Source: Mycobacterium simulans
GTDB taxonomy: Bacteria > Actinomycetota > Actinomycetes > Mycobacteriales > Mycobacteriaceae
Assembly (NCBI RefSeq): GCF_900232995.1
Contig: NZ_OCVX01000003.1
Coordinates: 1,077,778 to 1,141,777 of the forward strand
DNA: 64,000 nucleotides
Reading direction: 5' to 3'
Each line of letters starts with the position of its first letter. Position 1 is the first letter of the stretch. The position numbers and the translations under genes were made by a program. The notes under the pieces are model-generated. The model saw nothing but the letters and a program-made list of their open reading frames with translations. It searched no databases and had not been told where the DNA came from. Shown here one piece after another: positions 8,085-16,903 of the stretch.

Positions 8085-8216
8085 GCCCTCAGCGACAGAG
8101 ATGGCGGCCGCGGCCGCTACACCTGGTCGGACACCGGACTGAACGCCGCCGAAGTACGCGAGCGGGTGAACGCCTACCAGGACAGGTACGAAATGCCGAC
8201 CGAGCAGTCGCGATAG
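8085..8216 (+). pseudogene. Possible C-terminal fragment of an unidentified gene
   Basis: The plus strand here reads GRGRYTWSDTGLNAAEVRE then RVNAYQDRYEMPTEQSR before a TAG at 8216. The composition is that of a real mycobacterial C-terminus, but no start or upstream part of the gene is present. It abuts the point where the TetR remnant on the other strand loses its N-terminus, so both could be products of one deletion. I cannot name the parent gene. Confidence 0.3.
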
Positions 8217-8283
8217 CCAACTGCTCTGGGACGACTGGGCACTCCTGGAAGCAGCCCGGTGCAACGAGGGGAATCATTGAGTC

Positions 8284-8745
8284 ATGAGCACTGCGGATAG
8301 TGGTATGGAGTCATCGGCAGGTGCATACAGCGAGGAAGACGACGACCAACTCCAGCCAGCAGATACCCTCATCGACCGCGGCGTCGACGACGTACTCGAC
8401 GAAGGATATTCGCCGCCCGAACGACTGTACGGACGTGGCTCCTTCGGCACTTCGCGTGAAAGTTTGGACCAGCTGCTTGCGGAGGAGGTACAGGATCCCG
8501 CAACGCGGCTAAATGTTGCGTTCGACAAAGATGAGCAGCAACGATCCGACGAGGCCGAACGTGACGCCGAATTCCCACCGCAAGGCGAGGTGGGACGCGC
8601 GCGAGCGGGTCGACTTATCGCACCGGACCATGGGTTTGGCGAAGACGTCGAGGCAGAACTGCTGGCCGAGGACGTCGGCATCAGCGGAGGCGCCGCGTCC
8701 GCCGAGGAGGCCGCTGTGCACATCATCGAGGATGCGGACTACTGA
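8284..8745 (+). CDS. DUF5709-family acidic protein
   Basis: A 153-residue, very acidic protein (many Glu/Asp) starting MSTADSGMESS. The segment DDQLQPADTLIDRGVDDVLD followed by EGYSPPERLYGRG is the signature of the actinobacterial DUF5709 family. The rest is hydrophilic with AEERDAEFPPQGEVGRARAG-like composition and a second acidic tail ending EDADY. No membrane segment or signal peptide is seen. Function is unknown. It stands alone, 57 bp ahead of the CapA-like gene and probably upstream in the same transcript. Confidence 0.8.
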   Translation: MSTADSGMESSAGAYSEEDDDQLQPADTLIDRGVDDVLDEGYSPPERLYGRGSFGTSRESLDQLLAEEVQDPATRLNVAFDKDEQQRSDEAERDAEFPPQGEVGRARAGRLIAPDHGFGEDVEAELLAEDVGISGGAASAEEAAVHIIEDADY

Positions 8746-8802
8746 CGGCGCACGTGGATGCGGCGCTGGTGACTTTGGGCGGCTGTTACGGGACTTGCAA
8801 CC

Positions 8803-9942
8803 GTGGTCGATCACCCCAACGTGATGACAGTCCTGTTGGGGGGCGACGTCATGCTCGGACGCGGCGTCGACCAGATCCTTCCGCATCCAGGAGACCCGGC
8901 GTTACGTGAACCCTATGTCCGCGATGCGCGCCGCTACGTCGAGATGGCCGAGCTGGCCAACGGACCCATACCGCGCCCCGTCGCCTGGGGATGGCCCTGG
9001 GGTGACGCCGCGGAGATCCTCGAAGAGCTTGCGCCCGATGTGCGGCTGATCAATCTGGAGACCACGATCACCGCCGGTGGCGAATTCGCGGACCGCAAGG
9101 GGGTTCACTATCGATTGCATCCAGACAATCTCCCCGCGGTGACCGCGATCCGGCCCGATGTATGCGCGCTGGCCAATAACCACATTCTCGATTTCGGTCG
9201 CCGTGGCTTGACCGACACGTGCGACGCGCTCGCCGCAGCCGGGATCCACGGCGTCGGGGCGGGCCCCAACTTGGAAGCCGCACAGCGCCTCGCGGTGATC
9301 ACGCCGCGCGGCAACCAACGGGTGATCATCGGCTCGGTTTGCATGAAATCCTGCGGGGTTCCCGGATCATGGGCAGCGCACCGCGACCAGCCGGGGGTGT
9401 GGCTGATCCGGGATCCGACGACGCGTAGTAGCGCCGACGATGTCGCGGCACGGCTACTCCCGCTCAAGCGCAGCGGTGATGTTGCGGTCGTTTCGGTGCC
9501 TTGGGGATCCAACTGGGGCTACGGAGTGGGGGTGAGTGATATCCAGTTCGCGCACCAATTGATCGACGCCGGCATCGACATCGTGCATGGGCATTCCTCA
9601 CATCACCCTCGGCCGATCGAGATATATCGCGGCAAACCGATCCTCTACGGCTGCGGCGATGTCATCGATGACTACGAAGGCATCGGCGGACATGAGTCCT
9701 ACCGCTCCGAATTGCGGCTGTTATATCTGATCTCGATCGATCTCGGAGGCGGCGGACTCACCGCGCTGCGGATGCTGCCGCTACGCGTACGGAAGATGCG
9801 CCTCGAGCACATCGTCGGGACCGACGCCGAGTGGCTACGCGAAACAATGGAGCACATCAGTAGCCGATTCGGAATCGATGTTGTGGCAACTCAAGACGGA
9901 TTGCTAGCGGTCTTCGCCCGAGGCGCTCAGACGAAGAGTTGA
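8803..9942 (+). CDS. CapA/PgsA-like metallophosphatase-fold protein (Rv0574c type)
   Basis: A 379-residue protein of the CapA (poly-gamma-glutamate synthesis) family. Metal-site motifs of the calcineurin-like fold are visible: LLGGDVMLGRGVDQ near the N-terminus, INLETTIT, ALANNHILDFG, and the C-terminal VHGHSSHHPRPIEIY with its paired histidines. It closely matches my memory of M. tuberculosis Rv0574c, including FADRK after the LETTIT motif. The GTG at 8803 gives the same N-terminal extension as that homologue; ATG 8824 is the alternative. No signal peptide is seen, so a role in capsule synthesis is uncertain. Confidence 0.88.
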   Translation: MVDHPNVMTVLLGGDVMLGRGVDQILPHPGDPALREPYVRDARRYVEMAELANGPIPRPVAWGWPWGDAAEILEELAPDVRLINLETTITAGGEFADRKGVHYRLHPDNLPAVTAIRPDVCALANNHILDFGRRGLTDTCDALAAAGIHGVGAGPNLEAAQRLAVITPRGNQRVIIGSVCMKSCGVPGSWAAHRDQPGVWLIRDPTTRSSADDVAARLLPLKRSGDVAVVSVPWGSNWGYGVGVSDIQFAHQLIDAGIDIVHGHSSHHPRPIEIYRGKPILYGCGDVIDDYEGIGGHESYRSELRLLYLISIDLGGGGLTALRMLPLRVRKMRLEHIVGTDAEWLRETMEHISSRFGIDVVATQDGLLAVFARGAQTKS

Positions 9943-9954
9943 CCCGGATCGCGC

Positions 9955-10185
9955 CTATGCGAACCGCGACTTCGGCCGCGTGTCCGCCTGCTGTTGTTCG
10001 GCGGCCGTGACGACAATCGCATCCGAGCCAGGAAACACGGTGGCCTCGTGCCCGGTAGCCTGCCACCGCACCACGTACGGCGGTGAACCGTTTTCCCCAT
10101 GCACCTCGATGATCAACCCACGCTGATCGGCCAACTCGGTTGTTGTGCCCTTGACCACCAGCCAGTCGCCAACGTCAGCCTTCAT
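9955..10185 (-). CDS. DUF1918 protein (Rv0569/Rv2302 type)
   Basis: A 76-residue protein beginning MKADVGDWLVVKG at ATG 10185, preceded by GGAGCAGG. The SH3-like DUF1918 signature is intact: KADVGDWLVVKG, HRGLIIEV-like QRGLIIEVHGENGSPPYVVR and the ATVFPGSDAIVVTA strand. M. tuberculosis Rv0569 belongs to the DosR dormancy regulon and is near-identical in layout. It is shorter than Rv0569 at the C-terminus. It is divergent from the archease gene across a 285-bp region that contains a DosR-box-like sequence. Confidence 0.88.
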   Translation of the reverse strand: MKADVGDWLVVKGTTTELADQRGLIIEVHGENGSPPYVVRWQATGHEATVFPGSDAIVVTAAEQQQADTRPKSRFA

Positions 10186-10328
10186 TGCCTGCTCCTTCCC
10201 ACGGATTTCGATCATTAGCGGCTTATCGCGCCGCGACCAGGGTGATAAGTCATCACCTTGGCCCGGCCGAAAGACGTGTTGTGGGCACAGGTTCCCCGAC
10301 GCTTGATATGGGTCAAATGATAACTCGA

Positions 10329-10348
10329 CAAAGGACTTTAGCCACGTG
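10329..10348. promoter_or_regulatory. Degenerate DosR-box-like sequence
   Basis: The sequence AAAGGACTTTAGCCACG resembles the DosR consensus (TTSGGGACTWWAGTCCCSAA), keeping GGACTTTAG of the core but with mismatches in the right half. It lies between the DUF1918 gene and the archease gene; homologues of both neighbours belong to the DosR regulon in M. tuberculosis. About 12 of 20 consensus positions match, so this is suggestive only. Confidence 0.35.
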
Positions 10349-10470
10349 CGGCCGGACGATGACGGCCAAAACGTGGGGTTGATCAGCACAAATACTCCGG
10401 GGACTGCAAGCTCGCCGTGGTCCCGACCCTTGAACATCAGAGTGCCAGACCTGTAGACCAGAAAGAGAGT

Positions 10471-10893
10471 ATGGCGGAGACGGCGTCAGGGCATCGGACG
10501 GTTCCGCAAACAGCGGATCTGAGGATCGAGGCGTGGGCGCCCACCCGCGACGGCTGCATCAGGCAGGCGGTGCTTGGCGCCGTCGAAAGCTTCCTAGATA
10601 TGTCCTTGGCTCGTCCACAACGCTCTCGCGGATGCCGGCTGGTCGCCGACCGGGACGACGACCTGCTGGTGGCCGTGCTCGACGAGGTCATCTACCGCCT
10701 TGACACCGCCTGTGAAGCCCCCGTTGATGTTGATCTGCAGGACTTCGACGGTGGTGTCGAGGTGTGTTTCGCGATGGCGGATGCGGGCACCCTTCCCCAA
10801 GTGGGTGCCGTACCCAAGGCGGTGTCGCTCACCGAGCTTCGCCTGACGTTGGACCAAAACTGCTGGCGGTGCTCGGTGACCCTTGATGTGTGA
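10471..10893 (+). CDS. Archease-family protein (Rv2630 type)
   Basis: A 140-residue protein with ATG 10471 behind AGAGAG. It has the archease layout: an N-terminal TADLRIEAWAPTRDGCIRQA strand/helix, VADRDDDLLVAVLDEVIYRL in the middle and a C-terminal beta strand region ending CSVTLDV. Archease acts as a turnover factor for the RNA ligase RtcB, and an rtcB gene follows after 13 bp. The Cys-containing VCFAMADAG strand and KAVSLTELRL match the family. In M. tuberculosis the same pair is Rv2630-Rv2631. The upstream GTG at 10417 is less favoured because no ribosome binding site precedes it. Confidence 0.82.
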   Translation: MAETASGHRTVPQTADLRIEAWAPTRDGCIRQAVLGAVESFLDMSLARPQRSRGCRLVADRDDDLLVAVLDEVIYRLDTACEAPVDVDLQDFDGGVEVCFAMADAGTLPQVGAVPKAVSLTELRLTLDQNCWRCSVTLDV

Positions 10894-10906
10894 TTGAGGC
10901 GGACCC

Positions 10907-12328
10907 GTGAAGATTGTCCAGGAGACTCCGTATCGGTTCCGGATAGAGCAACAAGGCAACATGCGAGTGCCCGGGATCGTGTTCGCATCGAAGTCGATCC
11001 TGCCGAACGAACCCAGCGATATGGCGCTGGCCCAGGTAGCCAACGTCGCCGCGCTGCCCGGAATCGTCCGCGCCTCGTATGCGATGCCCGACGTCCACTG
11101 GGGATACGGCTTTCCGATTGGCGGCGTGGCGGCAACCGATCTCGATGCCGGAGGGGTCATCTCACCCGGCGGGGTGGGCTTTGACATCTCGTGCGGTGTG
11201 CGTCTGCTGGTGTGCCGAGATCTGGACCGAGATCGGCTGCGCCCGCGGATCCGCGAGGTGCTGGACGATCTTGACCGCGAAATACCGCGTGGCGTGGGCA
11301 CCGGAGGCGTGTGGCGGTTGCCGCACCGCGGTTTGCTGCACGAGGTGTTGACCGGGGGCGCCCGGTTCGCCGTGGAGCAGGGCCACGGCGTGGCCCGGGA
11401 CTTGGAGCGCTGCGAGGACGGCGGCGCGTTGGAGGGTGCCGACGCCGCCACAATCAGCGACCGTGCCGTCGAACGCGGGCTCGGGCAGATCGGCAGCCTC
11501 GGATCGGGCAACCATTTCCTGGAAGTCCAAGCCGTGGACCACATCTACGACACTGCCGCGGCCGCCCAGATGGGCCTGGCCGAAGGCGCCGTCTGCGTGA
11601 TGATTCATACCGGCTCGCGCGGCCTGGGGCACCAGATCTGCACCGACCATGTCCAGAAGATGGAAAAAGCCATGAGCCGCTACAACATTCAGGTGTCCGC
11701 TCGCCAATTGGCCTGCGTGCCGGTCCGCTCTCCCGAGGGCCAGGCGTATTTGGCGGCGATGTCCGCGGCCGCGAACTACGGACGCACCAATCGGCAACTA
11801 CTCACCGAGGCAACGCGCCGGGTATTCGAAGCACGCACCGGCGCATCGCTAGATCTCTTGTACGACGTCTCACACAACCTCGCCAAAATCGAGGCACATC
11901 CTGTCGACGGCCGGTTGCGCACCTTATGCGTACATCGGAAAGGCGCGACTCGCTCGCTGCCGCCGCATCACCCGGACCTACCGGCCGAATTCGCGGAAGT
12001 CGGTCAACCCGTCCTGATCCCGGGCACGATGGGCACCGCCTCCTATGTGCTCGCGGGAGTCCCCGACAACCCTGCGTTCGATTCCACCGCTCACGGCGCC
12101 GGCCGACTGCAGAGCCGCCACTTGGCCGCGCGCCAGACCAGCGGCGCGGCGCTGCGCAACGTCCTCGAGCGACGCGGGATCCTCGTCCGGGGCAGGTCCA
12201 CCCGGGGGCTCGCCGAGGAAAAGCCCGAGGCGTACAAGGACGTCGACGCCGTCGTCGATGCCAGCCACCGCGCTGGGCTCGCCTATAAGGTCGTCCGGCT
12301 TGTCCCGCTGGGAGTGGTGAAAGGGTGA
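10907..12328 (+). CDS. rtcB: RNA-splicing ligase RtcB
   Basis: A 473-residue RtcB ligase, which joins RNA 2',3'-cyclic phosphate or 3'-phosphate ends to 5'-OH ends using GTP and Mn2+. The family signatures are present: [13 protein letters not shown] with the metal-binding Asp93/Cys96, [33 protein letters not shown], and [10 protein letters not shown], whose His is the guanylation site. The C-terminus [20 protein letters not shown] is also typical. It starts with GTG behind GAGGCGG, immediately downstream of archease, and should be co-transcribed with it. In M. tuberculosis the homologue Rv2631 sits in the hypoxia-induced DosR regulon. Confidence 0.93.
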   Translation: MKIVQETPYRFRIEQQGNMRVPGIVFASKSILPNEPSDMALAQVANVAALPGIVRASYAMPDVHWGYGFPIGGVAATDLDAGGVISPGGVGFDISCGVRLLVCRDLDRDRLRPRIREVLDDLDREIPRGVGTGGVWRLPHRGLLHEVLTGGARFAVEQGHGVARDLERCEDGGALEGADAATISDRAVERGLGQIGSLGSGNHFLEVQAVDHIYDTAAAAQMGLAEGAVCVMIHTGSRGLGHQICTDHVQKMEKAMSRYNIQVSARQLACVPVRSPEGQAYLAAMSAAANYGRTNRQLLTEATRRVFEARTGASLDLLYDVSHNLAKIEAHPVDGRLRTLCVHRKGATRSLPPHHPDLPAEFAEVGQPVLIPGTMGTASYVLAGVPDNPAFDSTAHGAGRLQSRHLAARQTSGAALRNVLERRGILVRGRSTRGLAEEKPEAYKDVDAVVDASHRAGLAYKVVRLVPLGVVKG

Positions 12329-12343
12329 GCACGCGTCGCGGCG

Positions 12344-12407
12344 GCGCGAGCAGACGCAGAAGCATCCGACACGCCGCAGAAATTGGCGATTTTGCGTCTG
12401 CTCGCGC
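12344..12407. repeat. 15-bp-arm inverted repeat, probable bidirectional terminator
   Basis: Perfect arms GCGCGAGCAGACGCA (12344-12358) and TGCGTCTGCTCGCGC (12393-12407) flank a 34-bp loop between the convergent rtcB and aldolase genes. Read on the minus strand, the right arm continues AAAATCGCC. I recall the GCGAGCAGACGCAAAATCGCC-like motif as a dispersed mycobacterial intergenic repeat. Position between two 3' ends fits a transcription terminator, though no U-run follows the stem. Confidence 0.6.
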
Positions 12408-12443
12408 ATGGCAGGATTAGCTCACTGTTCGCGTGCTGTGGTT

Positions 12444-13337
12444 TCAGCCGGCGACGGAGGCCTCATAGATCGACTGGATCGCCTTGTCGAGTGTGGCGTT
12501 GAACTGCTCGTCGGACTGGTCGACGAGGAGCCCCTCGGTCAGCGCACGGCTGAAGCTGGCAATCACTCCCGTGTTCTGCGCCAGCAGCTTGTTGGCCTGC
12601 TCCCGGGAGTAGCCGCCGGAGAGCGCAACCACCCGCATCACCTTCGGATGTTCGACCAGAGCACGGTAATGGTTGACCTCGCTCGGCAAACTTAACTTGA
12701 GCATCACGCCCTGCCCGTGCGGCACGGCTTCAAGTTGCTTGGTGATTTCATCGCGCAAGATGTCCTCGGCCTGCGCCTTGTCCGAGATCGAGATGGTGAC
12801 CTCAGGTTCGACGATGGGCACCAGGCCGTGCGACAACACCTGGCGGCCGACCTCGAACTGCTGGGCGACCACCGCCGCGATGCCGTCAGCGTTGGCGCCG
12901 CCGATCACCGACCGTGCCTTGGTGCCGAAAACGCCCTTGCGCACCGCCCGCTCCAACAACTCATCCAGCCCAGGTATCGGCTTCATCAGCTGCACATCGT
13001 CGGACGTCTCAGCTAGTCCCTTGTCGATTTTGAGGATGGGCACGACCCCCTTGGTCTCCCATAGGTAGGTGGTCGACGGCTGCCCCCCGATCTCGCGGTC
13101 CATGGTCTGCTCGAACAAGATCGACGCCAGCACCCGTTCGCCGTTGAACACCGGGGACGTGATGATCCGCGACCGCATCTGGTGAATGAGGTCGAACATC
13201 TCCTTCTCGCAGGAGTACGCGTTGTCTTCGATGCCGTACAGGCGCAACGCCTTTGGCGTTGAGCCGCCGCTTTGGTCGAGCGCTGCGATGAATCCCTTGC
13301 CCGACGTCATCCGGTCCGCTTGCTTTTCGTTCGTCAT
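12444..13337 (-). CDS. Class I fructose-bisphosphate aldolase
   Basis: A 297-residue aldolase starting MTNEKQADRMTSG at ATG 13337, preceded by GGAG. Class I aldolases cleave fructose 1,6-bisphosphate through a lysine Schiff base. Family marks are KGFIAALDQSGGSTPKALRL at the N-terminus, the DREIGGQPSTTYLW loop, LVPIVEPEVTI, and VMLKLSLPSEVNHY, whose Lys214 is the likely Schiff-base residue; SGGYSREQANKLL follows. M. tuberculosis relies on a class II enzyme, so this is a second, metal-independent type. It is monocistronic and convergent with rtcB. Confidence 0.92.
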   Translation of the reverse strand: MTNEKQADRMTSGKGFIAALDQSGGSTPKALRLYGIEDNAYSCEKEMFDLIHQMRSRIITSPVFNGERVLASILFEQTMDREIGGQPSTTYLWETKGVVPILKIDKGLAETSDDVQLMKPIPGLDELLERAVRKGVFGTKARSVIGGANADGIAAVVAQQFEVGRQVLSHGLVPIVEPEVTISISDKAQAEDILRDEITKQLEAVPHGQGVMLKLSLPSEVNHYRALVEHPKVMRVVALSGGYSREQANKLLAQNTGVIASFSRALTEGLLVDQSDEQFNATLDKAIQSIYEASVAG

Positions 13338-13497
13338 GGAATTCTCCACTCCCCTGTGGCCATCACACGCGACGCCCCACAGTCAGACTCGAATACTGCC
13401 GATCGTATTCGGCCTTCCTCTGCACGGCCAGGTCGCCGTCAGGCCCCGAGGCCGCCGCAGCGCCGCTGGGTCGAACAACTCGCGTGGCCAGTGCCGA

Positions 13498-14490
13498 TTA
13501 GTCGCTGGGCAGCGCACGGTGCTCGATCAGATCGCGCAGACCTCCTCCACCGAGTCGCTCACGAAACGCCTGCGCCGTGTAGCCGATCGCCGTCGCGTCG
13601 GTGCGGGCACGCACGGTCGCAGAGCGAGGCAGGTGGAATAGCACGCCCATCTCGCCGAAGTAATCCCCGCGCCCGGCAACTTTGACCAATTCCTCACCGC
13701 CGTCGGCTAATTCGTGCACGATGTCGAACTCGCCTTCGGACACCACGTAGATCAGATCACCCATCGTGCTCTGTTCGAACAGCACCTCACCGGCCTTCAA
13801 TTGCACAGTTTCGGGCTCGCGATTCGCGTCGGCGAAATCTGGTGCCAGCTCAACGACGCGATCGGCCATCGGCAGCATCCGGCTGTCGTGGGTCGCGACC
13901 ACCACCACACGGTCACCGTCGGCGAGTTCGCGGATCAGCCGCAGCACCTCCTCCACCTGGATGAAGTCGAGGTGTGCGGTGGGTTCGTCGGCGAGGATCA
14001 AGAGCGGATCCAGCGCAATCGCGCGGGCGACTGCGACGCGTTGTTGCTGCCCGCCGCTCAGGTCGCCCGGTCGGTGTTTCATCCGCTCCGCAAGATTCAC
14101 GCGGGTCAGCAATTCCTCGGCACGCTGACGCGCGGCAGCGCGCGACCACCCAGCCGATCGCAGCGGAACCATCACGTTCTCGACGGCGCTGAGGCTGGGC
14201 ACAAGGTTGAACGACTGGAAGACGATGCCCACCTTGTCGCGCCGGTACTTCGCCAGCGCGGGGCCCTCCAGAGTCGTGATGTCGACGTCCTCGAACTTGA
14301 TCGCCCCGGACTTCGGCCGCAGGATGCCGCCGAGGCAGGACAGCAGCGTCGTTTTCCCACAGCCACTGGGCCCGAGCAAGAGCACCAACGATCCGGCTTC
14401 GACGTCGAGGTTCAATCCGTTGATCGGCCGCAGTGCGTATCCGCCGCTGTAGTACTCGACGACGAGGTTCTGAATGCTGAGATCGCCCAC
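13498..14490 (-). CDS. glnQ: ABC transporter ATPase with C-terminal cyclic-nucleotide-binding domain (Rv2564 type)
   Basis: A 330-residue protein read from a GTG at 14490 (GDLSIQNLVVEYYSGG after the initiator), matching M. tuberculosis Rv2564 in length and sequence as remembered. The ATPase part has Walker A LLGPSGCGKTT, the Q loop VFQSFNLVPS, the signature DLSGGQQQRVAVARA and Walker B LLILADEPTAH. A cyclic-nucleotide-binding domain follows (LKAGEVLFEQSTMGDLIYVV ... GRGDYFGEMGVLFHLPRSAT). The name glnQ is historical; the architecture is of a MacB/LolD-like exporter, not glutamine uptake. It follows the permease gene by 2 bp. Confidence 0.93.
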   Translation of the reverse strand: MGDLSIQNLVVEYYSGGYALRPINGLNLDVEAGSLVLLLGPSGCGKTTLLSCLGGILRPKSGAIKFEDVDITTLEGPALAKYRRDKVGIVFQSFNLVPSLSAVENVMVPLRSAGWSRAAARQRAEELLTRVNLAERMKHRPGDLSGGQQQRVAVARAIALDPLLILADEPTAHLDFIQVEEVLRLIRELADGDRVVVVATHDSRMLPMADRVVELAPDFADANREPETVQLKAGEVLFEQSTMGDLIYVVSEGEFDIVHELADGGEELVKVAGRGDYFGEMGVLFHLPRSATVRARTDATAIGYTAQAFRERLGGGGLRDLIEHRALPSD

Positions 14491-14492
14491 CG

Positions 14493-15542
14493 CTAGGGAC
14501 CTCCGAACGCCAGCGCCGGATCGACCGCGACGACGCGTCTTAGTCCTGCGAGGCTGGCGACTAGGCCGATCACGATCGCGACCCCCGGAAGCGCTAGGTA
14601 CGCACCGACCGGCACCGCGACGATCATCGGGAACAGCGGCGCGAGCAGCTTCGATAGGAGGACACCCACGATCGCGGCGACCAGCGAGACGACCAACGCC
14701 TGCAACGCGAGTCCAGCCATGATCGAACGCGTCGGCGTGCCTATCGCCTTGAACACTGCGAAGTCGCGCAGGCGCTCGAGCGCGGAAAGGTACACCACCG
14801 ATCCAACGATCAGCGCCGCCACGATCCACAGCAAGACAGCCACGATCGAGATCGAATTCACCGCGACCCGCAGCGGGCGCAACAGGTCGTTAACAGCGCC
14901 CGCTCGATCGTAGGTCTGGTAGCCGTCCGGGACCTGTCGGTCGGTGCCGACGATGCCGATCGACGTAACCATTGGCTGCCCGTTGTACGACACCTGCTGG
15001 AGGCCTTGAGTCGTGAGGAACACATTCGGAATTTTCGCCAGCGCAGTCGAATTCGGCACGATACCGACGATCCGCAAAGTGTGCGCACCGATCTGAATTG
15101 TGTCGCCGATGCGCCGGCCCAGCGTGCTGGACACCGCGACCTCCCCCGGCCCCGACGGCACCCGGCCCTCCGAGACCTGCGGCATTCCGGGTCCGTGCTC
15201 AGGCGCGCCGAAGGCCGTGACGTTTCGCCCTGACATACCTTCCTTCATGATCGTCCCAACGCAGCCCAGTGGGGCCGCAGCAACGACACCGGGCGTGGCG
15301 GCCACTCGGCCCAGGTCCACGTCTGGGAACGGAGTCGAACCCAGGAATGGTCCGGCAGCGCCGGCTTTGACCACAAATGCATCGACACCCAGCGAATCGA
15401 CGGTGTTCCGGGCCTCGACTCGAAAGCCGTTCGCGAGTCCGGTCAAAACGAGCGTCATCCCGAAGATCAGTCCGGTGCTGACGATCGCGATGACGAGGCG
15501 ACGCTTTCGCCATTGCATGTCACGCAACGCAGCAAACAGCAT
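14493..15542 (-). CDS. FtsX-like ABC transporter permease (Rv2563 type)
   Basis: A 349-residue permease. An N-terminal membrane segment (RRLVIAIVSTGLIFGMTLVL) is followed by a large extracytoplasmic domain (residues about 40-220) and three C-terminal segments, including ISIVAVLLWIVAALIVGSVV, ALQALVVSLVAAIVGVLL and LALPGVAIVIGLVASLAGL. This is the MacB/FtsX layout. The YLSALERLRDFAVFKAIGTP motif is the cytoplasmic coupling helix region of that family. The downstream ATPase gene is 2 bp away, so the two form one transporter. The substrate is not known. Confidence 0.92.
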   Translation of the reverse strand: MLFAALRDMQWRKRRLVIAIVSTGLIFGMTLVLTGLANGFRVEARNTVDSLGVDAFVVKAGAAGPFLGSTPFPDVDLGRVAATPGVVAAAPLGCVGTIMKEGMSGRNVTAFGAPEHGPGMPQVSEGRVPSGPGEVAVSSTLGRRIGDTIQIGAHTLRIVGIVPNSTALAKIPNVFLTTQGLQQVSYNGQPMVTSIGIVGTDRQVPDGYQTYDRAGAVNDLLRPLRVAVNSISIVAVLLWIVAALIVGSVVYLSALERLRDFAVFKAIGTPTRSIMAGLALQALVVSLVAAIVGVLLSKLLAPLFPMIVAVPVGAYLALPGVAIVIGLVASLAGLRRVVAVDPALAFGGP

Positions 15543-15746
15543 TCCCCGACGCTACCAACGCCTACCTCGTTTCGGGCAGAGTCTCCGCGCATTGCGTAGC
15601 AGTGCGCCGCGGCCAACCCCGGGATCAAACTCGATCACGGGGCCACGCCTGCGTAGCTCGTTGAGCGGTGCGAAATTTTTTCGACGACATGTTCGGAAAT
15701 CGTCACGGACCGCGCGAATAGCGCCCAAGAGAACTAGAATCCCCTT

Positions 15747-16124
15747 GTGGCGACCCCGTCGAACCCCTGGGGCGACGAACGACGGTACCTCTCGCATCAG
15801 CTCCGCATGCGAGATCAGATTCTTAGTCACAGGCAGGCTCGCAGGCTCAGCCGCCGCTTCGTCGGCGTCGGCGTCAAAGTCCCGCCGGGGCGCCTGCAAC
15901 AGATGCTGGCGGGCGTGCCCGCCTCCGCCTGCGAATTGACGAACGTCAATTTTGCTTTCATAGCGACCCAGCTAGTTCATGAAAAGCGCGTCGCGAAATT
16001 CAATCAACTAAAGCGCCGCAGCACACGCATGGCCATATTCGCGGGCCTGGTCCTCGTCGTGCTGAACTTCCTTTTTTGCATGGCCTACGTCTTCGTAAAC
16101 CTGACCCAGCAGTCGTCGCCGTAG
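15747..16124 (+). CDS. Small protein with a single C-terminal membrane segment
   Basis: A 125-residue basic protein with a GTG start at 15747 (MATPSNPWGDERRYL). The first 90 residues are rich in Arg and Gln (RQARRLSRRFVGVGVK), and one hydrophobic helix, MAIFAGLVLVVLNFLFCMA followed by YVFVNL, lies near the C-terminus, suggesting a tail-anchored protein. I recognise no family with certainty; M. tuberculosis has small proteins upstream of Rv2563 in the same place. It is divergent from the permease with a 204-bp gap. Confidence 0.6.
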   Translation: MATPSNPWGDERRYLSHQLRMRDQILSHRQARRLSRRFVGVGVKVPPGRLQQMLAGVPASACELTNVNFAFIATQLVHEKRVAKFNQLKRRSTRMAIFAGLVLVVLNFLFCMAYVFVNLTQQSSP

Positions 16125-16332
16125 TGAATCACCCTTGTTCCCAGAAACAATGGGAGCGGCACTGACAAACTCGGCTTGTGCAGACTGTCGAAAGCGGTGG
16201 GGTTGCACCGGTGATTATGTCCATGGCCTTGTCGAGATCACGCGGCTAAATTCAGCTCACAAACCTGCAACTGACGTCGGTCGAGCGGAAACCACTTAGC
16301 CCCAATCAGTTTGATCGAGAGGATCTCCTGCC

Positions 16333-16815
16333 GTGCGCAATAGAGTCTTGGGGTCGCGATCCGGCCCGGTATCCATAGCCCTCTATGTAGCCCTTCTCGG
16401 GGCCCTCTTGGTGATCCTCGTCATCGGCGCCGCGGCCGAGCCCAAGATCGCCGCCGCCGATTCCACGGAGGACTTTCCGATACCGCGCAGGATGATCGCC
16501 ACCACCTGCGACGCCGAACAGATCCTGGCGGCCACCAGGGACACCAGCCCGGTCTACTACCAGCGCTACATGATCGACTACAACAACCACCCCAACGTCC
16601 AGCAGGCGACCCAAGACAAGGCGCACTGGTTCTTCTCGCTCAGCCCGGCCGACCGTCGGGACTACTCCGAACACTTCTACAACGGCGATCCGCTGTGGTT
16701 CGCCTGGCCCAACCACATGAAGATCTTTTTCAACAACAAGGGCGTCGTCGCCAAGTCCACCGACGTCTGCAACAACTACCCGGCCGGCGACATGTCGGTG
16801 TGGAACTGGGCTTAG
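16333..16815 (+). CDS. Exported protein, probably DUF5078 family
   Basis: A 160-residue protein with a GTG start at 16333. A hydrophobic N-terminal segment ([20 protein letters not shown]) acts as signal peptide or anchor, followed by a compact domain with two cysteines ([20 protein letters not shown] and [13 protein letters not shown]) that could form a disulfide. The motifs [13 protein letters not shown] and [20 protein letters not shown] resemble the mycobacterial DUF5078 family as I remember it. Function is unknown. A nine-base tandem repeat begins at the last base of its stop codon. Confidence 0.75.
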   Translation: MRNRVLGSRSGPVSIALYVALLGALLVILVIGAAAEPKIAAADSTEDFPIPRRMIATTCDAEQILAATRDTSPVYYQRYMIDYNNHPNVQQATQDKAHWFFSLSPADRRDYSEHFYNGDPLWFAWPNHMKIFFNNKGVVAKSTDVCNNYPAGDMSVWNWA

Positions 16816-16877
16816 ATCTTCGGGATCTTCGCGATCTTCGGGATCTTCGGGATCTTCGGGATCTTCGGGATCTTCCG
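16815..16877. repeat. Seven tandem copies of GATCTTCGG
   Basis: Seven 9-bp units lie head to tail, starting at the final G of the DUF5078 stop codon; five are exact GATCTTCGG, one reads GATCTTCGC and the last GATCTTCCG. The unit is a multiple of three. The array lies between the DUF5078 gene and the acyltransferase gene and could vary in copy number. On the minus strand it would read Pro-Glu-Asp repeats, but no real gene is supported there. Confidence 0.9.
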
Positions 16878-16903
16878 CAAGACGAGTAAAACTACGCAGG
16901 CGC

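Noticed and set aside
7992..8216. Full 74-codon plus-strand gene opposite the TetR remnant
   Set aside because: The first half is antisense to the TetR-like domain; only the last part looks like real coding sequence, and it has no start.
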